The notes beneath the pieces are model-generated. The model saw only the letters and a program-made list of their open reading frames with translations, did no database searches and was not told where the DNA came from. This document shows, in pieces, positions 1 through 8,929 of a stretch of DNA of 30,891 nucleotides. Numbering within the stretch: the first letter of the stretch is position 1; each line of letters begins with the position of its first letter. Origin of the DNA: D37C17 sp964551815 (GTDB lineage Bacteria > Fidelibacterota > Marinisomatia > SCGC-AAA003-L08 > D37C17); the NCBI GenBank assembly GCA_964551815.1, contig CAZKEL010000028.1, positions 1 to 30,891 on the forward strand, given 5' to 3'. Position numbers and translations under genes: made by a program.

Positions 1-37
1 AATAAATAGGATAATAAAATCAATTAAATTCTGAATA

Positions 38-2533
38 TTATTGTAATATAAAATTTATAATTATAACTATGTCTAAAATATTCCCGTTACCATCTAAATT
101 AATATCAACGCAATTAGAACAATTAGATTCGATGATACAATTAGACATCAATACAACATCTAAAATGTTAATAGCCAAATCATGGTTTATATCCCCATTT
201 AACTCAGAACATTCATCTTCAATAGTAATAAGCCAGTCTTGACCGCTATTGTTATCCCAGCTTCCCTGTAGATCAGTAAATACAAAGTTGATGGTATTGA
301 TATCAGAATCCATCAGAAAAATAAATTCCCAAGCATTTTCATAAAAATTGTAATTCATTTCTGAATCTGATATATTTTCCCATCCATTGGTTCCAAAATG
401 AATGTATAAGGGATTAGAGCTATGTAATATTCCCTCTTCACCATAAAATATATGAACAGTTTGTCCGTTAGTTACAACTTCAGGGGTCCACCAAACATAC
501 CCGTTCTCACTCTCTCCTTGATTATACTCTCCAACCCATACATGTTGAATGGGTGACTTTTTTTGGTTTCCATAATTATCAACAGCTTCAACATAGTAAT
601 CAATTAGAACTTCGGATAGATCTACAATTTCCACATAATACAAATCCGAAATATAATCTGGTAATATAAAGAAATCAATTTCAGGAGAATTGGTGATATT
701 TCCTGTAGGAACTTCCTTAGCAATCATTTCAACATTATTCCATTCTCCAACTCCGGCTCCACCTCCATAAGTATCATTTACATTAGTATTTATTGGATTT
801 TTTCCATCCCCATCTATTCTATACTTCAGTATAACGGACTGCAGGTTGTTTACATCATAAACATAAGTCCAAATATAGAAATTAGATGAATTTTGGTGCT
901 GATTATACCCATAATTGGGACCGAATCCAATTCCTCCAGGATTATAAGGATACCTTTGGGGGATAAAAATTGTTGGAGCTGTATTATCTACATTAGAGTG
1001 TGAATTAATTACAATATCAGCGAATGCTGTTGCATTATTACATGCTAATGTTGGTTTTACTTCCATATCTAATGATGCTCCATAGTACATATATCCGCTC
1101 GTAAATCCAGGGAGTAAATAATGCCAGGCTAATTCTGCATTTGTTGCATCAGAATTAGGATTTACAATATTTTCAATACTCAATTCACCGGATAGGTTCT
1201 CTGCTGTTTCAACCCGGTTTTCAGCAGCAGTCAGAACAGCCCAATTTCTGGCATCTTCTGTCCATCCATCCGGATTAAATTCATAATTATTATCGTAAAA
1301 AGGCCAAATCCAATTAATAAATTGAGGGTGGCCCCAATCATTTGCAGCATTCACCCAACTACCATCTTCAACATGTACAATATCATTCTCAGGTACAGGG
1401 TGATCATTTAAAAAATGCTGGATTGTTGTGGGTGAAAATCCATTATTGTCAGCCTGATTTGCAAACCCTGGAACAGATTCATAATAATAACTTGCTCCTC
1501 CACCCCATGCATTATCGCCATCATGTGCCATCAAGACTATTGAGGGGTGAGATGGATCATCGAAAGGTGCAATATTCTGTGTTATTTCACCGGTACCCAT
1601 ACTACCATATCCATTCATATAACTAAGGACATCACCCATTGGAATAATATCAATTAGGTATTCTGTTCCAGTTTCTGGGTCAACATATTTTGCCTTATGT
1701 GCTTGATAACAAAAAGGAGCTGCAAAATATCCCCCCCTACCATCTATCTGCCCACTCCACCAATTATTTCCATTAATTTCTGATACATCTGCCTTATTAG
1801 GAGGATCTATGTTACAACCATTGCTCCCAAAATGCAGGGGGTAATCTTGAAGTGTTCTTGCAAGGTGGCTGTTTGCGACTACTGACCATTCTATACCTTC
1901 TTCTACTAATACTTTAATTATTCTTTCGCTAAAAGAACATTCTGCAGGCCAATATCCTTTAGAATACTCAGGATTATTTCCAAAGGTTTGAGAATAAATA
2001 AAACGATGGGCTTGAATCTGTTTTCTAAGACAATTTTCATCCAACAATGGAGACAATGCATGATGCATAGTAAATGACATAATATCCATTCTAGGGAATC
2101 CTCCACTGGTAGTCCAAGATCGTGCTATTTGAAAATTATTCTCCCATCCAGGATTGTATCCCCATTGACCTCCCATAGCTAAACTATTAATATTCTCAAT
2201 TAGACATCCGGAATAGTTAACCTGAGCACCAGCTTCATGCAACCCTAATAAACTTTGCACCGCATCTTTTGCTCGGTACTGATAAATGGCAACCCTGTCA
2301 TCCTTACTAAATATTTCTTCTAAATCATTTAATGGATGCTGGTTACCATCAGAATATCCATTATTCCCCTGAATTTTTAAGATATGGGATTCCCAAGCTG
2401 TTTGATAATGAGGTGAATTCCATTGACTTGTTTCTGGCCAATAATTAGGTTGTTGTAAATGCCATAAATATGAAGTGTGAACGTTTGATTTTAACCATCC
2501 AAAAAAAAATAACATCAAAAATATGGAATTCAT
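38..2533 (-). CDS. Secreted GH57-like glycoside hydrolase with CBM25-like and dockerin-like domains
   Basis: 831 aa, probably exported; the first 16-20 residues are hydrophobic, although the signal is short. Family GH57 retaining enzymes act on alpha-glucans (amylase, branching, 4-alpha-glucanotransferase). Visible GH57 marks are WHLQQP near residue 24 (region 1), YWPAECSF with the expected nucleophile Glu198, and MAHDGDNAW near residue 335, with Asp338 the likely acid/base. Residues about 693-772 resemble a CBM25 starch-binding domain (FGTNGWEN, FVFTDLQGSWDNNSG). The last 52 residues hold two dockerin-like calcium-loop repeats (GDINHD..NILD, DINLDG..NILD) with a Cys-containing linker. The ATG overlaps the TGA of the S8 protease gene by 4 bp (ATGA), so translational coupling is likely. 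It is last in a three-gene operon. G+C by hand sampling is about 36%, roughly ten points below the upstream gene, which may indicate separate acquisition. Exact substrate is uncertain. Confidence 0.82.
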   Translation of the reverse strand: MNSIFLMLFFFGWLKSNVHTSYLWHLQQPNYWPETSQWNSPHYQTAWESHILKIQGNNGYSDGNQHPLNDLEEIFSKDDRVAIYQYRAKDAVQSLLGLHEAGAQVNYSGCLIENINSLAMGGQWGYNPGWENNFQIARSWTTSGGFPRMDIMSFTMHHALSPLLDENCLRKQIQAHRFIYSQTFGNNPEYSKGYWPAECSFSERIIKVLVEEGIEWSVVANSHLARTLQDYPLHFGSNGCNIDPPNKADVSEINGNNWWSGQIDGRGGYFAAPFCYQAHKAKYVDPETGTEYLIDIIPMGDVLSYMNGYGSMGTGEITQNIAPFDDPSHPSIVLMAHDGDNAWGGGASYYYESVPGFANQADNNGFSPTTIQHFLNDHPVPENDIVHVEDGSWVNAANDWGHPQFINWIWPFYDNNYEFNPDGWTEDARNWAVLTAAENRVETAENLSGELSIENIVNPNSDATNAELAWHYLLPGFTSGYMYYGASLDMEVKPTLACNNATAFADIVINSHSNVDNTAPTIFIPQRYPYNPGGIGFGPNYGYNQHQNSSNFYIWTYVYDVNNLQSVILKYRIDGDGKNPINTNVNDTYGGGAGVGEWNNVEMIAKEVPTGNITNSPEIDFFILPDYISDLYYVEIVDLSEVLIDYYVEAVDNYGNQKKSPIQHVWVGEYNQGESENGYVWWTPEVVTNGQTVHIFYGEEGILHSSNPLYIHFGTNGWENISDSEMNYNFYENAWEFIFLMDSDINTINFVFTDLQGSWDNNSGQDWLITIEDECSELNGDINHDLAINILDVVLMSNCIIESNCSNCVDINLDGNGNILDIVIIINFILQ

Positions 2534-4554
2534 ACTAAGATTAAATTCACGATTTGCACTATATCCAGAATGTTAATAGTACCATCGCTGTTTAGATCGG
2601 CAGCTTGAAATTGCTGGGGGGTGAGTTCAATCTGGCCCAAGGCTGCATTGGCGGTAATGACTACATCTAAAATATTTACTTCACTGTCCTGGTTCACATC
2701 CCCTGCCATTACTTCATTACCATCATCAACCAGAATGGTAAAAGAAAATTCAACTGAATATTTTATATAGTCTGCCTCATTGGAGGTTAGGGAGAGAAGA
2801 AAATCATATTCACCGGCCTCTGCCTCGTTTCCAACGGAAACAACAAAGGGATTCCCATCATTCACTATTGGCATTCCCGGAAATGCATCATCAAAACTCA
2901 GGGTAGGATTAGAAATAGTTATTGCAGGGTTTTCAGTATTTAGTACTGTGGAAATATTGGTAGCTGTCCCCCAGTTTTCATCATTGAGAAGAATTACCAT
3001 CACTTCCAAATTACTGCCGGGTATAATATCTCCACCAGGACTTTCCGGTAAAAATATATCTGTACCAATTAGGTCGAATTTAGGAAAGAGAGGGGTGGAA
3101 ACTCCCTGCAATGCATCAACCCTACCCCTGCCCAGTTTTCCCTGTAGATAGGATTCTGTATTCACTTCATAAATAATGGGATCAGCAGTAGCAAGAATCA
3201 TAGTCTCTAACATGTTGTTAGTCCAATTCATATTCAGTGAGCGAAGCAGTCCGATGGTTCCTGCAGCGATGGGGCTTGCCATGGAGGAGCCACTCCAGGA
3301 GGTGTAACCATTATTAATACGTGTACTGCGGATACTTTCTCCCGGTGAGGCTAAATCAACGGAAGCATGATAGGTTGCCCAATGGTTCCAGGAATTATTA
3401 GATCCCATTGCACAGACAGAAATTACATGATTATAGCTGGAGGGATAGTGGGCAAATTCATCGCTGCCTAAATCAAATTCATCCCCATTTCCGGCAGCAG
3501 CTACGATGACAGCGCCATAATCATCATGGGCAACATCAATGACGGCTTGTTCATATTGATTATAACCTATTCCACCCCAACTGTTATTTATGATAGTAAA
3601 ATTATCATTATAAAATCCTGCTTTAGCCGCATAGAGAATTCCTTCATAACCATGGGTGATATAAGGATAGCTCTGCTCACCGGTGGAAACCTTCACTGCC
3701 ATGATACTACAATTGAATCCTACGGAGGCAATGCCGGTGGAATTATGGGTTGAAGCAGAGAGAAGCCCTGCCACATGTGTACCGTGTGCCCAGGTACCGG
3801 TATTAGATACGCCCCCCGGCGGATTGGGATTATTATCCTGCAGACCGGAATATCCTGAAACATCCCAGCCTATGAGGTCATCAGCATATCCGTTACCATC
3901 TTCATCAATTCCGTTTATATCACCAGGATCCAAAACCCAGGTATTACCCTGCTGAATGAGAGTGACGCCATTTCCGTTAGCATCTTCCCCTAAATTATTC
4001 CACATATTGTCAACCAGGTCCACATGATCCCAGTCAACGCCTGTATCTACTGATGCCAGAAGTACCTCTATGTCCCCGGGGAAAACTCCACCTTCAATGT
4101 CCCATAGATTCCAGGCATCATTTGCGTTGATCTGCGGAAGAAACCATTGCTGATTATAATAGGGGTCATTGGGTGTAAACAGGGGGGTATGAAGGGGTTC
4201 TTTTTCCACTGAATGGATACTGTTCAGTTTAGATAATGCTGAGCGGAGTGCATCCCGTTTCTGAGAATTCCTATCCTGCAATTGCAGGCGATAAATACGG
4301 TTAAGGTAAATAGCTCCACTGTGTTCTTCAGGAGTGGTCACCCTGAGCCAGGGTTCAACTTTTGAAACTGAATATGCTTCTAAAAGGGAATTAATTTGAG
4401 GATGATCAGTGGAATAGTGTTCATCCGATTTTGAAATTTCAAGAAGGGGTTCTTCTGCTTTTAAACAGAAGAGCAGTGCATCAGATCTATACTCTCCACT
4501 GAGATTACTGAAAAGGATCCCGGTAATAAGGAGAATAAGCCCGATAGAGTGCAT
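2530..4554 (-). CDS. Secreted subtilisin-like serine protease (S8) with dockerin-like tail
   Basis: 674 aa. A signal peptide (hydrophobic residues 4-17) is followed by an I9-like propeptide region to about residue 125, then the catalytic domain from about 128 (TPNDPYYNQQW). The triad is visible: Asp170 in ASVDTGVDWDH, His257 in AHGTHVAG, and Ser424 in GSSMASP, with the oxyanion Asn356 in VAAAGNGDE. A beta-rich stretch (about 490-610) precedes two dockerin-like repeats from residue 618 (GDVNQD..NILDVV and DLNSDG..NILDIV). It is the middle gene of the hydrolase operon, 7 bp after the S1 protease and overlapping the GH57 gene by 4 bp. Secretion and broad protein degradation follow from the family. 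The function of the tail is not known from this window, which contains no cohesin. Confidence 0.93.
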   Translation of the reverse strand: MHSIGLILLITGILFSNLSGEYRSDALLFCLKAEEPLLEISKSDEHYSTDHPQINSLLEAYSVSKVEPWLRVTTPEEHSGAIYLNRIYRLQLQDRNSQKRDALRSALSKLNSIHSVEKEPLHTPLFTPNDPYYNQQWFLPQINANDAWNLWDIEGGVFPGDIEVLLASVDTGVDWDHVDLVDNMWNNLGEDANGNGVTLIQQGNTWVLDPGDINGIDEDGNGYADDLIGWDVSGYSGLQDNNPNPPGGVSNTGTWAHGTHVAGLLSASTHNSTGIASVGFNCSIMAVKVSTGEQSYPYITHGYEGILYAAKAGFYNDNFTIINNSWGGIGYNQYEQAVIDVAHDDYGAVIVAAAGNGDEFDLGSDEFAHYPSSYNHVISVCAMGSNNSWNHWATYHASVDLASPGESIRSTRINNGYTSWSGSSMASPIAAGTIGLLRSLNMNWTNNMLETMILATADPIIYEVNTESYLQGKLGRGRVDALQGVSTPLFPKFDLIGTDIFLPESPGGDIIPGSNLEVMVILLNDENWGTATNISTVLNTENPAITISNPTLSFDDAFPGMPIVNDGNPFVVSVGNEAEAGEYDFLLSLTSNEADYIKYSVEFSFTILVDDGNEVMAGDVNQDSEVNILDVVITANAALGQIELTPQQFQAADLNSDGTINILDIVQIVNLILV

Positions 4555-4561
4555 GAGTGAA

Positions 4562-6058
4562 TTACACTTCCAGAATAATATTTACGATGGTGATAATATC
4601 TAAAATATTCAGGGTACCGTCACCATTCATATCTGCCATTGCTAAATCTTCCGAAGATGGATTCCCCTCGAAAATGAGATTAGCCAGGGCAATGATATCC
4701 AGAATGTTTACTACATCATCTCCGTTTAGATCTCCGGCAATGCCAGTCACTTCTACATAGGTTCCGTCAATTTCCAGGGTTCCTGTATAATCAGGATCAA
4801 GATAGTCCAAAACTCTGCGGTTGGTTGGTTCTTCCCAACTCCATGCTCTGGAAAACTTTCCGTATAAATCATAACTGGTACCGCATGCTCCCGCAGGACC
4901 TCCGGATAATTGGCCCACAATCCTAAATCTGTCATCAAACAAGGGAGAGCCTGACGACCCTCCTTCAGTTCCACCGGAATCCCAATTCACTTTCCAGTGA
5001 GTGGTGGGGCCTACAGGACTATCCCAATAGTCCCCCCATGCTTGATCATTATCAAAATTAATTTTTTTCGGATCACCACCGGGATGATGCACTCCACAAG
5101 TGATTTGGGGATAGTCTCCCGTGGCATCCCAGCCTGCGTAAAATACCTCCCATAATTCTTCAATGTCATCGGTAATGAGGAGAAGTGCCCAGTCTGAGTC
5201 CATACCATCAGAATCTGCCAGAAGGTCTGAGCTATAAGCATAGGGACCGTTACTTCCCCAGGAACCAGAGCAGCTGGAAGTTTGGTAATTGAAATAGAAA
5301 CGGAAGGAACCGGGCCAGTCACCATCTACACAATGCCATGCCGTGAGAAAATAGGGGGTTAAATCCTGACGCACATTATTTACCATGGCTCCGGAGCAGA
5401 TATACCCGCCCATGTCCAACCAGGCAGCAGAATTTATGGGATCTTCATAAGCATCTGCTTCAGAGCATACTACATTGGTTCCACAGTCTCTGTTGCGGGT
5501 TTCTTCGGTGAATTTCATAATATCACGGTAATCGTGAATGATTTCTGTTATGATGAGTGAAAATTCTCCTGTTACTTCCGCAGGCTGAAAATATTCAATA
5601 ACTGCCACATCACCAGGGAGAAGTGGAGAAGAAAAGCGTCTTTCGGGAATATTGTTTGCAGAAGTATAGGCTCCGTAAATCGTGGAATAGTCAGGACTAA
5701 AAACGAATAACTCCCCTCCCTGAGGAATGTGAAAATTTTCATATTCAAGACCAATGGCATAAGCACCCTCTGATTCAATAGTTATTTGCCATAATAAACC
5801 GCCCTCCACCGTTTCTTCCCAATTCCCATGGGAGGAGGAATTTATATTTTCTTCATGGATATATCCGTAACGGAATGGTGTCCCTGGTTCTGCATATTCA
5901 TCTTCTGCCAGCAGATCATCATGATTTACATAGGGAAGCATGACAGACTCTGAGCGGAGAGGAATTTTTTTCTCCAGACTATAGGGAATTCCCTCAACAA
6001 ATTTTTGTCCTGACAATGACTGAAGGGATATGATAATTCCCAAAAATATTAATTTCAT
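4562..6058 (-). CDS. Secreted trypsin-like (S1) protease, lysyl-endopeptidase type, with dockerin-like tail
   Basis: 498 aa. The signal peptide MKLIFLGIIISLQSLSG is followed by a long pro-region with a pre-peptidase-like beta domain (about 60-175), then a trypsin-fold domain. The triad is visible: His242 in FLTAWHC, Asp289 in DSDWALL, and Ser369 in EGGSSGSP. The HHPGGDPKKI stretch and the many cysteines resemble bacterial lysyl endopeptidases (Achromobacter protease I type), so Lys or Arg specificity is plausible but not proven. From residue 442 there are two dockerin-like repeats (GDLNGDDVVNILDII and DMNGDGTLNILDII). It is the first gene of the operon. An AGGA ribosome-binding site lies about 11 nt before the ATG, and a candidate promoter with a palindrome lies just upstream. 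Confidence 0.9.
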   Translation of the reverse strand: MKLIFLGIIISLQSLSGQKFVEGIPYSLEKKIPLRSESVMLPYVNHDDLLAEDEYAEPGTPFRYGYIHEENINSSSHGNWEETVEGGLLWQITIESEGAYAIGLEYENFHIPQGGELFVFSPDYSTIYGAYTSANNIPERRFSSPLLPGDVAVIEYFQPAEVTGEFSLIITEIIHDYRDIMKFTEETRNRDCGTNVVCSEADAYEDPINSAAWLDMGGYICSGAMVNNVRQDLTPYFLTAWHCVDGDWPGSFRFYFNYQTSSCSGSWGSNGPYAYSSDLLADSDGMDSDWALLLITDDIEELWEVFYAGWDATGDYPQITCGVHHPGGDPKKINFDNDQAWGDYWDSPVGPTTHWKVNWDSGGTEGGSSGSPLFDDRFRIVGQLSGGPAGACGTSYDLYGKFSRAWSWEEPTNRRVLDYLDPDYTGTLEIDGTYVEVTGIAGDLNGDDVVNILDIIALANLIFEGNPSSEDLAMADMNGDGTLNILDIITIVNIILEV

Positions 6059-6089
6059 TCTTTGATTTTCCTACCTTACAAGATTTATT

Positions 6090-6118
6090 GTTATATAGAG
6101 GATAAATTTATCTTTTTA
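6090..6118 (-). promoter_or_regulatory. Candidate promoter and palindrome for the hydrolase operon
   Basis: Reading the minus strand, a -10-like TATAAC (6095-6090) lies about 30 nt before the S1 protease ATG. The perfect 12-bp palindrome GATAAATTTATC (6101-6112) lies directly upstream, where a -35/-10 spacer would be. The -35 hexamer is weak (TAAAAA at 17-bp spacing). A repressor or activator site is possible, but AT-rich palindromes of this length also arise by chance. Confidence 0.35.
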
Positions 6119-6164
6119 AGGAACTTATTCCCTAAATTTTCTTCGTTTCAATTTGTAACGAGAT

Positions 6165-6935
6165 TTACCCCTTTGTCAGGGTGTGCAGCAGGATACCGCC
6201 GGCAACGGATACATTGAGACTTTCCATTCCCTTTGAGCCTGGGATAGACAATTTGTGGGTGAGGTAATTTTGAACAGATTCCCGTATTCCCCGGGCTTCA
6301 CTGCCTAAAACCAAAATCCATTTCTCAGCAATTGTATTTATCAAATTTTCCAATGGTTCCCCCTGATGATCTGCCCCAATGATTGCTGTTGAACTGCTCG
6401 CTACATTTCTCAATACGGTTTCACCCTGAACTGAATCCAGAAGGGTAAAATAAAAATGAGCTCCCATGGCTGAACGAATTACCTTAGAATTAAAAGGGTC
6501 AACTGAATCAGGGGATACATACACCGATTGAATGCCAAACCAGGCAGCGGTTCTTAGTAAAGTACCTAAATTCCCCGGATCGGAGACACCATCCAAATAC
6601 AGTGCCTTTGAGGGGAATGCTGGCGGGCTTTCATATGGAGGTACGGCTGCCAGTGCTATGATTCCCTGATCATTTTTACTATCACTTACCTGCCGTATTA
6701 ATGGGTCGGTGGATTTAGACAGGGGAATGTTTTGGGATTTTAACAGGGTTTGGATTTGTTTTCCTGCCTCAGATTTTAAGGCTCTGGTGCTCATCCATAC
6801 CTCGTCTAAATCTACCTGAGCCTGTAAAACCTGTTCAATCAGACGGAATCCTTCCAATAGGATTTTCCCTTCCCTCCTGCGGTATTTTTTCTGATGGAGG
6901 GATTTCAGATATTTTACTTTGGAAAGGGACAGCAA
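6165..6935 (-). CDS. TrmH/SpoU-family rRNA/tRNA 2'-O-methyltransferase
   Basis: 256 aa; SAM-dependent ribose methyltransferase of the SPOUT superfamily. The N-terminal RNA-binding segment (LHQKKYRRREGKILLEGFRL) fits the SpoU substrate-binding domain. The three knot motifs are present: YLDGVSDPGNLGTLLRTA near 130, VDPFNSKVIRSAMGAHF near 150, and LGSEARGIRE followed by IPGSKGMESLNVSVAGGILL at the C-terminus. The start is TTG: an in-frame stop lies just upstream and no ATG precedes the conserved domain. It follows xth by 4 bp as the last gene of the long operon. The exact target (23S rRNA G2251-like or another) cannot be assigned from sequence alone. Confidence 0.88.
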   Translation of the reverse strand: MLSLSKVKYLKSLHQKKYRRREGKILLEGFRLIEQVLQAQVDLDEVWMSTRALKSEAGKQIQTLLKSQNIPLSKSTDPLIRQVSDSKNDQGIIALAAVPPYESPPAFPSKALYLDGVSDPGNLGTLLRTAAWFGIQSVYVSPDSVDPFNSKVIRSAMGAHFYFTLLDSVQGETVLRNVASSSTAIIGADHQGEPLENLINTIAEKWILVLGSEARGIRESVQNYLTHKLSIPGSKGMESLNVSVAGGILLHTLTKG

Positions 6936-6939
6936 AGTT

Positions 6940-7719
6940 TCAGAGGTTTAATTCCAAAACAACGGGAGCATGATCAGAACCCATAACTTCAGGAAGAATA
7001 TCAGCAGAATGCAGACTTGGCCTCAGTTGGGGAGAAATACAGAAATAGTCTATTCTCCAGCCAATGTTCCGCTCCCGTGCATTAGCTCTGTAACTCCACC
7101 AGCTATAATGGCCATTGTCCTGATGGAATTCTCTGAATGTATCAATAAATCCTGCTTGTACAATTTTATCAAAACCCTTCCTCTCTTCATCTGTAAAGCC
7201 TGCGTTGCCTGGTTTGGTTTTAGTGGTTTTATTGGATTGTGGATTAGCCAGGTCAAGCTCAGTATGAGCTACATTCAAATCTCCACAAAAAATTACCGGT
7301 TTGGTTTTTTCAAGGGATTTTACAAACTTCAGAAAATCAGAATCCCACTCCTTATATCGGTAGGGCAGGCGGGATAAATCCCGTTTGGCATTAGGGGTAT
7401 AGACTGTCACCAAAAAATAGTTTTCAAATTCTAAAGTAATTACTCTGCCCTCAAGATCATGTTTGGAGATATCCATTCCCGTTGCACAATCAAGAGGTTT
7501 GATTTTTGAGAAAATGGCAGTGCCTGAATATCCTTTTTTCTCTGCACTATTCCAATATTGGTAGGGGTAATCAGGTAAATCTAACTCCACCTGTTCTGGT
7601 TTGGCTTTTGTTTCCTGAATGCAGAGGATATCAGGATTATGCTGCTTTAAAAAATCCATAAATCCTTTTTTCAAACAGGCACGGATTCCATTCACATTCC
7701 ACGATATATATTTAATCAT
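6940..7719 (-). CDS. xth: Exodeoxyribonuclease III / AP endonuclease
   Basis: 259 aa, the normal length for the ExoIII/ExoA (EEP) family, which cuts abasic sites in base-excision repair and has 3'-5' exonuclease and 3'-phosphatase activity. Visible signatures are ISWNVNGIRA at the N-terminus, IQETK with metal ligand Glu36, GDLNVAH near residue 146, and the C-terminal GSDHAPV with the Asp249-His250 catalytic pair. The ATG lies inside the end of thiI (8-bp overlap, ATGATTAA), which suggests coupled translation. Intact and unremarkable. Confidence 0.95.
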   Translation of the reverse strand: MIKYISWNVNGIRACLKKGFMDFLKQHNPDILCIQETKAKPEQVELDLPDYPYQYWNSAEKKGYSGTAIFSKIKPLDCATGMDISKHDLEGRVITLEFENYFLVTVYTPNAKRDLSRLPYRYKEWDSDFLKFVKSLEKTKPVIFCGDLNVAHTELDLANPQSNKTTKTKPGNAGFTDEERKGFDKIVQAGFIDTFREFHQDNGHYSWWSYRANARERNIGWRIDYFCISPQLRPSLHSADILPEVMGSDHAPVVLELNL

Positions 7720-8929
7720 TTACTACTTCTGCCATAGTTTGTTTTTTCCCCTTATAATCTGCACATTCTATAATTTCAATTTCTGTATTTTCAAGAGCAG
7801 TCCGGAAGAGGTCGCCAAAGTCAATTTGTATTTCAGTCTCTTTAACCGTCAAAAGGTCTGCTTTGGTTTCAGGGTGTATGGGAATAAAAAATGAACAGCA
7901 GTCATCGTAGGGTTCAATTGAAATTTCATAACTCCCGATTTTTTCCGCCATTCCCACAATTTCGTCTTTATTCATTCCTGCTAAGGGTCTTAGAATGGGT
8001 CGGTCTCCTGCATCTGAAGTTGCTCTGATATTTGATAAGGTTTGAGAGGCAACCTGCCCAACTGATTCTCCCGATACCAGTGCAGGAATTTTTTCCTTAT
8101 CTGCCAACATGCATGACAGTTTCACCATTGCCCTGCGGAATAATATTACCCATAATTTATTAGGTGCTTCAGCCATAATTTTTTGTTGAATTTCTAATAG
8201 AGGAATAAGATGAAGTTTACACCTGATTTGATAGCCTGCTAATACCTTGAGAATTTCTTTCACATTTCTGATAGATTGACGATTCGTAGCAGGAGCGCTG
8301 TGAAAATGAACATAAGTCAAATCCACTCCTCGTTTTAACATCTGAAACGATGCCACCGGAGAATCAATTCCCGATGATATCATGGATACTGCTTCTTCAC
8401 TACACCCCACCGGCAAACCGCCATAACCGTAAACTCTGTCACATCCTACATATGCCATTCCTTTAATTAATTGTATCATCACATTAATGGCAGCCTGTTT
8501 CAGGTTTACCGGTTTATTATAAGCGGATTGAACAACAGCACCAATTTTCTCATTGATTTGTTGCGAGGTCAGAGGAAATTCTTTGTATTGACGACGGGCT
8601 GAAATTCGAAAACTGTCAAAAGTTTTTCCCTGGAGCTGCTGCAGTACTTCTTCTTTAATTTCCTCCATTTCCCCGGGAACCTGAGACATGAGAGTGGCAT
8701 GCTTGATACCCATAACCCTTTTCAGTCGCTTTCCGTAATCTGACCACTGCTCCTTTTCCACCCCAAAACAAAATACACGGGAAGCATTATGTTGTACACT
8801 TGAATAGGGTAAGCCGCTCAGCTGTTTCCTGATATTTTTCAGGAGGCGTTTTTCAAACCAGCTGCGATTTTTCCCTTTCAGGGAAATTTCATGGTAATGA
8901 ATGATAATACAATAGGCTGTCTCTGCCAC
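7712..8929 (-). CDS. thiI: tRNA 4-thiouridine synthase (ThiI)
   Basis: 405 aa; adenylates tRNA U8 and inserts sulfur to form s4U, and in many bacteria also serves thiamine synthesis. An N-terminal ferredoxin-like/THUMP region (to about 165) is followed by a PP-loop ATPase domain. The loop reads SSGIDSPVA where most bacterial ThiI proteins have SGGIDSPVA. The DDCCSFFIPIHP segment is typical of the family. There is no C-terminal rhodanese domain, as in the short Bacillus-type form, so sulfur should come directly from a cysteine desulfurase; SufS at 27402-28610 is a candidate donor. The start is GTG, immediately after the TAA of hisS with no gap. Confidence 0.92.
   Translation of the reverse strand: MAETAYCIIIHYHEISLKGKNRSWFEKRLLKNIRKQLSGLPYSSVQHNASRVFCFGVEKEQWSDYGKRLKRVMGIKHATLMSQVPGEMEEIKEEVLQQLQGKTFDSFRISARRQYKEFPLTSQQINEKIGAVVQSAYNKPVNLKQAAINVMIQLIKGMAYVGCDRVYGYGGLPVGCSEEAVSMISSGIDSPVASFQMLKRGVDLTYVHFHSAPATNRQSIRNVKEILKVLAGYQIRCKLHLIPLLEIQQKIMAEAPNKLWVILFRRAMVKLSCMLADKEKIPALVSGESVGQVASQTLSNIRATSDAGDRPILRPLAGMNKDEIVGMAEKIGSYEISIEPYDDCCSFFIPIHPETKADLLTVKETEIQIDFGDLFRTALENTEIEIIECADYKGKKQTMAEVVND

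Noticed and set aside
6151..6160. CGTTACAAAT on the minus strand, resembling the block upstream of the small RNAs
   Set aside because: Only about ten bases match, with no repeat body or terminator nearby. Expected by chance in a window of this size.
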